Under the pieces are notes generated by a model. That model was not told the origin of the DNA. It was given only the letters and a program-made list of their open reading frames with translations, and made no database searches. From Lachnospiraceae bacterium UBA1778 (GTDB lineage: Bacteria > Bacillota > Clostridia > Lachnospirales > Lachnospiraceae), in assembly GCA_002315255.1 (NCBI GenBank), contig DCGM01000095.1:1-8927 (forward strand): a DNA stretch of 8,927 bases, written 5' to 3'. The position numbers were made by a program, and so were the translations under genes. Shown here piece by piece: positions 6,801 to 8,927 of the stretch. The stretch's first letter is position 1; each line of letters begins with the position of its first letter.

Positions 6801-7746
6801 GAGCCATCCGAACTCGACGGCAGGCGATTCGACGAGTAAGATGTACTGCTATGAGGCAGGAAAGAATGCTGTCAATAAATACCTGAATCGGCACAAAATC
6901 GCGGCAGAAGCGGCTGTCAGCGTCTTCTACGGCCATTACCATGTTTTCTATGATCTTCCAGCGGAGCAGCCGCTGATTTCGGCTATCCTTTGGGGCAATG
7001 CGGATGCGGGGCTTTATGAGAAGAGCATTGAATCGATCCGCGCCTGTTCGGACTACAAAAATTATGAGTTTATCCGGGCGGAGCGGCCGGAAGAGGGAAC
7101 TGCGCAGGCGAAGGGCGAGTACCTTTGGTTCCTGCAGGCGGGCTCTGAAATCCTGACTTTTAAAGAAAAATCGCAGAGCGGAAAATATCTTTCCGAAGAG
7201 ATGCTTCGGAAGTCTGCGACACCGGCGAACCTGTTAGGTCCTCTGATGGACGGCTCGGCGGATGCGGTCGGCGCGAAGGTGCTCGACAGCCGCGGAACGG
7301 TCTATTTCGGCCCGGCAATGCTGAATCAGAAGCATGGCGTCGACGAACCGTTGAAGAATGCGGTGGAAGAGAAGCTCGACCATGCCGGCATTTCGCAGAG
7401 GCTCATTGACCGGCAATGTACGAATATTTTATCGCTTTCGAACTGTATGATGACGCGAACCGCGTACGAAAGCGCAGGGAATGTGCTTTCCCGGTACACG
7501 TCAGTTTATCGTGACTTCGCTTTATCGCTGGAGCTTCGGCGGGATGGAAAGACGCTGATTCTCGATCCGGGAATCGTTTCGCAGATTCCCGTGGTTCAGG
7601 ATGAGCGGCCGGCATTCCAGGCTTATCCGGAAGAAGCTGCTCGATTTGCGGCTGAATTTGCGGATGTTTTGAACGGACATGATCCGTACGCGTCCCCCAA
7701 TATGATGCTTCACATGAACCGCTATGTCCTCCGGGAGAGCGACTGA
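3526..7746 (+). CDS. 1406-aa multidomain glycosyltransferase with four GT2 modules, two of them decayed
   Basis: This large protein has no signal peptide or membrane helix and is probably cytoplasmic or peripheral. Order of domains: beta-rich module (1-95); GT2 type A, decayed (152-376); GT2 type B, intact-looking (430-695); second beta-rich module (717-812); GT2 type A, intact-looking (891-1125); GT2 type B, decayed (1149-1395). Intact A has GISGNTN (960-966), DHDD (981-984), TDEDK (1009-1013), QDLD (1066-1069) and HIPKILYHWR. Intact B has FNYSAINN (498-505), NNDTE (520-524), VGAKLLY (546-552), VTGACML (598-604) and NDIEYCL (625-631), as in WbbL-type rhamnosyltransferases. Tandem A-B GT2 proteins are common in capsule, O-antigen and cell-wall polysaccharide clusters, where they add backbone sugars to a lipid-linked acceptor. 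The protein therefore probably has two working active sites, one of each type. The donor sugars are unknown. The start is ATG 3526, chosen from its Shine-Dalgarno. Confidence 0.9.
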   Translation: MQISIESLVYENERIAVRGFAVPKDGAAISVSLSDEKGITLPADVLYEFRQDVLNTEASAVSDRAYGFFLLYRGETDLKTFLVIRSEGEKECRKTDLLKLWKEQEKKKAAPDKQHKEMLSEAGIYDLFRQEHQVSDEALLIQSRSVFKISPSFLVVLSSDNPSESLFRAHVSALKKQTYSNFSVLYTGEYGSFLQEKTGEADRSCGGSAEKSSDIAAVRTFDNAAEAMADYVLFLSDEDIPSPSFFYEIVKLINEKRENPDLVYTDHDRINDPDGHHVLPVFKPDYSPVYLHSMNYIGQSFVVSMHCLMRAFGKEACGKNQTAESSFKPILMDPESIDLLLKKAASTEPYDRLLRLCDAVECPVFHLPKVLFSKLQNLNGKAEPEVKLEARNAISEAIRESFERRGLTAHVSPMEEEQSYEMHPVLSEKPLVSVLIPNKDHREDLKRCIKSLQNVSTYQNIEIIIIENNSETEEIFAFYNELVANDPRIRIVTYQGAFNYSAINNLGAREAHGEYLLLLNNDTEVLSPDFLESMVAYAKYADAGAVGAKLLYQDSSIQHCGVLCGVDGKEIIHMYCGVSEDAHGYMNRTLLPCHASAVTGACMLTPRALYESLGGLDEKLAVAYNDIEYCLHVQEQGYPVLCDNFARLHHFESKSRGLEDTREKEERLEKEKEVLFNRYPERMARDPYYNDNLSLKRGYFMIPVAEAKWLENDRDRLFLYTDIISKSGEEATVLGWAISTKHDVSFRILNSRGQEVPYTFETIPRPDASVAIMHSYEKTDCGFKLHFNDTDGSTYQLVVKDGELTKTLRFSLDPKALKRRQYQTVETLRTYVKGKDFLKSAWKEEGKEVFLKQLSGDLLQDRFRYPEWFKRHQADEAELQAQRNTEFAYRPKISLIVPAFRTPEKFLREMVSSVTAQTYANWELCVADGSFPDRSVADVLEKLHQEDPRIVYRVLEKNYGISGNTNKALEIATGEWIALMDHDDILEPSALYEMVRVMNENPETDSVYTDEDKISMDLSTVFEPAFKPDYDVELLKSGNYICHFFASRREIIEQAGEFDPLCDGAQDLDFILRTTEISRHTAHIPKILYHWRSHPNSTAGDSTSKMYCYEAGKNAVNKYLNRHKIAAEAAVSVFYGHYHVFYDLPAEQPLISAILWGNADAGLYEKSIESIRACSDYKNYEFIRAERPEEGTAQAKGEYLWFLQAGSEILTFKEKSQSGKYLSEEMLRKSATPANLLGPLMDGSADAVGAKVLDSRGTVYFGPAMLNQKHGVDEPLKNAVEEKLDHAGISQRLIDRQCTNILSLSNCMMTRTAYESAGNVLSRYTSVYRDFALSLELRRDGKTLILDPGIVSQIPVVQDERPAFQAYPEEAARFAAEFADVLNGHDPYASPNMMLHMNRYVLRESD
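3979..4653 (+). other. GT2 type A domain 1, decayed
   Basis: Residues 152-376. It keeps the frame of the family: SALKKQTYSNF, YVLFLSDEDIPSPSFFYEIV, DLVYTDHDRI, FKPDYSP, NYIG and LPKVLF. It lacks the GISGNTN nucleotide loop, which is replaced by a Gly/Ser-rich segment (about 190-217). It has SDED (236-239) in place of DHDD, and EPYD for QDYD. It is probably inactive or altered. Confidence 0.65.
4813..5610 (+). other. GT2 type B domain 1, intact-looking
   Basis: Residues 430-695. It has PLVSVLIPNKD at the start, FNYSAINN (498-505), NNDTE (520-524) as the metal/donor motif, VGAKLLY, IQHCGV, VTGACML (598-604), GGLDE, NDIEYCL (625-631), HHFES and DPYYNDNLSL. All the usual conserved points of the rhamnosyltransferase-like GT2 group are visible. 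Confidence 0.82.
5674..5961 (+). other. Beta-rich 'GWA' module, copy 2
   Basis: Residues 717-812, between the two GT2 pairs. LGWA is at 734-737, followed by DVSFRILNSRGQEVPY, then PRPDAS, DCGFKLHF and a closing strand LRFSL. It is alignable by eye with copies 1 and 3. Confidence 0.6.
6196..6900 (+). other. GT2 type A domain 2, intact-looking
   Basis: Residues 891-1125. The lead-in WF.RH..DEAEL.AQR is followed by PKISLIVPAF, VADGS, GISGNTN (960-966), DHDD (981-984), TDEDK (1009-1013), FKPDYD, NYICHF, QDLD (1066-1069) and HIPKILYHWRSHPNSTA. This is a full set of GT2 donor- and acceptor-site motifs. Confidence 0.85.
6970..7710 (+). other. GT2 type B domain 2, decayed
   Basis: Residues 1149-1395. 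Homology to the intact B domain shows in PLISAIL, GEYLWFL, VGAKVL (1248-1253), NCMMTRTAYESAG and the closing DPYASPNMML. The middle of the nucleotide-binding half (the FNYSAINN region) is deleted, NNDTE is now QAGSE (1204-1208), and NDIEYCL is now RDFALSL (1329-1335). It is very likely not catalytic. Confidence 0.65.
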
Positions 7747-7892
7747 CGGATTTCATAGGTGAGCTTCTGGTGAATGATTCTGAATAGCGGAAACAGTATT
7801 CAATTGACTTGATTTAAACGGACTGTATCGGGAATTTGTTGACAGAATCGGAGCTGGCGGAAACGCTAAAATATCTGATTACAAGGAAAAAT
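7747..7892 (+). other. Intergenic spacer between the two large glycosyltransferase genes
   Basis: In these 146 bases I see no hairpin with a T-tract. TTGACA occurs at 7839-7844 and TAAAAT at 7867-7872, but the 22-base gap between them is too long for a normal promoter. The frame of the next gene is open back to 7818, with TTG codons at 7836 and 7839, so a longer N-terminus cannot be fully excluded. Confidence 0.5.
7883..7887 (+). promoter_or_regulatory. Shine-Dalgarno deciding the start at 7893
   Basis: AAGGA lies five bases before ATG 7893. The protein then starts MNYYLDSV and goes directly into the beta-rich module, which supports this start over the upstream in-frame TTG codons. Confidence 0.75.
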
Positions 7893-8159
7893 ATGAACTA
7901 TTATTTGGACTCGGTTTTTTACCGGGATGGAAAAATGAATCTGATCGGTTGGGCGGTTCCTGCGACGAAGGGAAACCGGATTCTTTTCCGCGCATTTTCT
8001 TCGGCCGGGAAAGAGCTCCCGGTATCCGTCTGGCACAGTGCGCGGCCGGACATCGGATTCGGCTTTTTCCGTGAACCGGGAATTCCGGATTTAGGCTTTT
8101 ATCTTCAGTTTGCGTGTGAAGAGCATGAAACTGTCACACTGGAACTGAATGAACTGATG
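7893..8159 (+). other. Beta-rich 'GWA' module, copy 3
   Basis: Residues 1-89 of the truncated gene. LIGWAVP, ILFRAFSSAGKELPV, ARPDIGF, LGFYLQF and a final TVTLEL strand match the order seen in copies 1 and 2. Confidence 0.6.
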
Positions 8160-8927
8160 ACGAAAAATGATGCGCCGGAGACGGACAGAAAGCCAGATGC
8201 TGATGCTGCTGATGAAATCGTCGCATCCGAGCGGACACCGGTATCGCTTTCCCGGTTCGCGCTTCGCGAGAAACTGAAAGAGATGAAGGGGACGCTTCGG
8301 AAACCGTATCGGTTTGCGAAGAATGTCCGCGATAAGATTACGAAGAAGCCGGAGAAAAAGTATCGCGCTTATTTCCTCCGCCACCGTGTGAGCGAGGAAG
8401 AAGCTTTTGCCCAATGCGGGACCGTATTCCCGGATATGCCGGTGATTTCGGTGCTCGTTCCGGTCTATTTTACGCCGGCGCGGTTTCTTCGTGAAATGAT
8501 TGAAAGCGTCCTTGGTCAGACCTATGCGAAGTGGGAACTGATCTTGACGAATGCCGGAATGGATTCTGCCGGTGCTGCGGTCTTATCGGAATATGCCGAA
8601 AAAGATGCGCGGATCCGAGTGATTGAACTTTCGGAAAACCAGGGGATTTCAGGGAATACGAACGCGGCGTTTACTGAAGCTACGGGCGAGTTCATTGCGC
8701 TTTTAGACCATGACGATCTTCTCGAGCGGGACGCACTTTTCGAATATGTGAAGGCGCTGAATGAGGACCCGACGGCGGATGTTTTTTATAGCGACGAAGA
8801 TAAGGTGACGGAAGCATCGACCGATTATTTCTTCCCGAATTACAAGCCGGATTTTAACCCGGACATGCTTCGCGCGAATAACTATATCTGCCATTTCCTC
8901 TGCATCCGCGCGGATGCAGAGGAAATG
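7893..8927 (+). CDS. GT2 glycosyltransferase with N-terminal GWA module, 3' end missing
   Basis: This reading frame of 345 codons has no stop before the right edge. Residues 1-89 are the third copy of the beta-rich module (LIGWAVP, ARPDIGFGFF, LGFYLQF). Residues ~90-163 are a charged linker, acidic then strongly basic. From residue 183 a type A GT2 domain begins: PVISVLVPVY, GQTYAKWEL, GISGNTN (251-257), DHDD (272-275), YSDEDK (299-304), YKPDFNPD and NYICHF. All donor-site motifs are intact, so it is probably an active backbone glycosyltransferase. It is a paralogue of the second half of the preceding gene, with 15 identical bases at 6643-6657 and 8883-8897. A type B domain may follow beyond the edge. 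The last six codons (8910-8927) lie in a perfect palindrome and may be artefactual. Confidence 0.87.
   Translation, partial: MNYYLDSVFYRDGKMNLIGWAVPATKGNRILFRAFSSAGKELPVSVWHSARPDIGFGFFREPGIPDLGFYLQFACEEHETVTLELNELMTKNDAPETDRKPDADAADEIVASERTPVSLSRFALREKLKEMKGTLRKPYRFAKNVRDKITKKPEKKYRAYFLRHRVSEEEAFAQCGTVFPDMPVISVLVPVYFTPARFLREMIESVLGQTYAKWELILTNAGMDSAGAAVLSEYAEKDARIRVIELSENQGISGNTNAAFTEATGEFIALLDHDDLLERDALFEYVKALNEDPTADVFYSDEDKVTEASTDYFFPNYKPDFNPDMLRANNYICHFLCIRADAEEM
8892..8927. repeat. Perfect 36-bp palindrome flush with right edge
   Basis: Bases 8892-8909 are the exact reverse complement of 8910-8927, with no loop. As at the left edge, this sits at the very end of the sequence and is most simply a fold-back artefact. 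The reading frame happens to stay open through it, so real coding sequence is not strictly excluded. Confidence 0.9.

Noticed and set aside
7839..7872. TTGACA followed by TAAAAT as a promoter for the last gene
   Set aside because: The gap is 22 bases, well beyond the usual 16-18, and no other signal supports it.

Overview
The window is a fragment of a Gram-positive genome, probably Clostridia and Lachnospiraceae-like. This placement is an inference from the M18 aminopeptidase tail, strong Shine-Dalgarno sites, and the style of the surface-glycan glycosyltransferases; no rRNA or other marker gene is present. All genes lie on the + strand. Both window edges carry perfect inverted repeats flush with the end, so this looks like a whole contig with fold-back artefacts at its ends.

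Layout. (1) 2-337: C-terminal part of an M18-family aminopeptidase, a housekeeping gene at the cluster edge. (2) 424-2397: a 657-aa polytopic membrane protein with an acidic first extracytoplasmic loop and a ~150-aa soluble C-terminal tail, best read as a GT-C-like membrane glycosyltransferase. (3) 2398-2585: a purine-rich spacer with short repeats. (4) 2586-3524: a GT2 enzyme with DGDD and two C-terminal membrane helices, of the polyprenyl-phosphate glycosyltransferase type (GtrB/DPM-synthase-like). (5) 3526-7746: a 1406-aa multidomain glycosyltransferase whose Shine-Dalgarno lies inside the end of the preceding gene. (6) 7893 to the right edge: the start of another glycosyltransferase of the same build, open at the end.

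How they may work together (inference): the GT2 would charge undecaprenyl phosphate with a sugar on the cytoplasmic face, and the membrane protein would transfer that sugar to a glycan outside the cell. The two large soluble glycosyltransferases would build the backbone of a cell-wall or capsular polysaccharide in the cytoplasm. No flippase (GtrA/Wzx-like), nucleotide-sugar gene or polymerase is in the window.

The most interesting feature is the 1406-aa protein. It reads as a duplicated unit, [beta-rich domain]-[GT2 type A]-[GT2 type B], present twice. The first copy has a decayed A domain and intact B domain; the second has an intact A domain and decayed B domain. The same beta-rich domain ('GWA' motif) opens the next gene, giving three copies within 5.4 kb.
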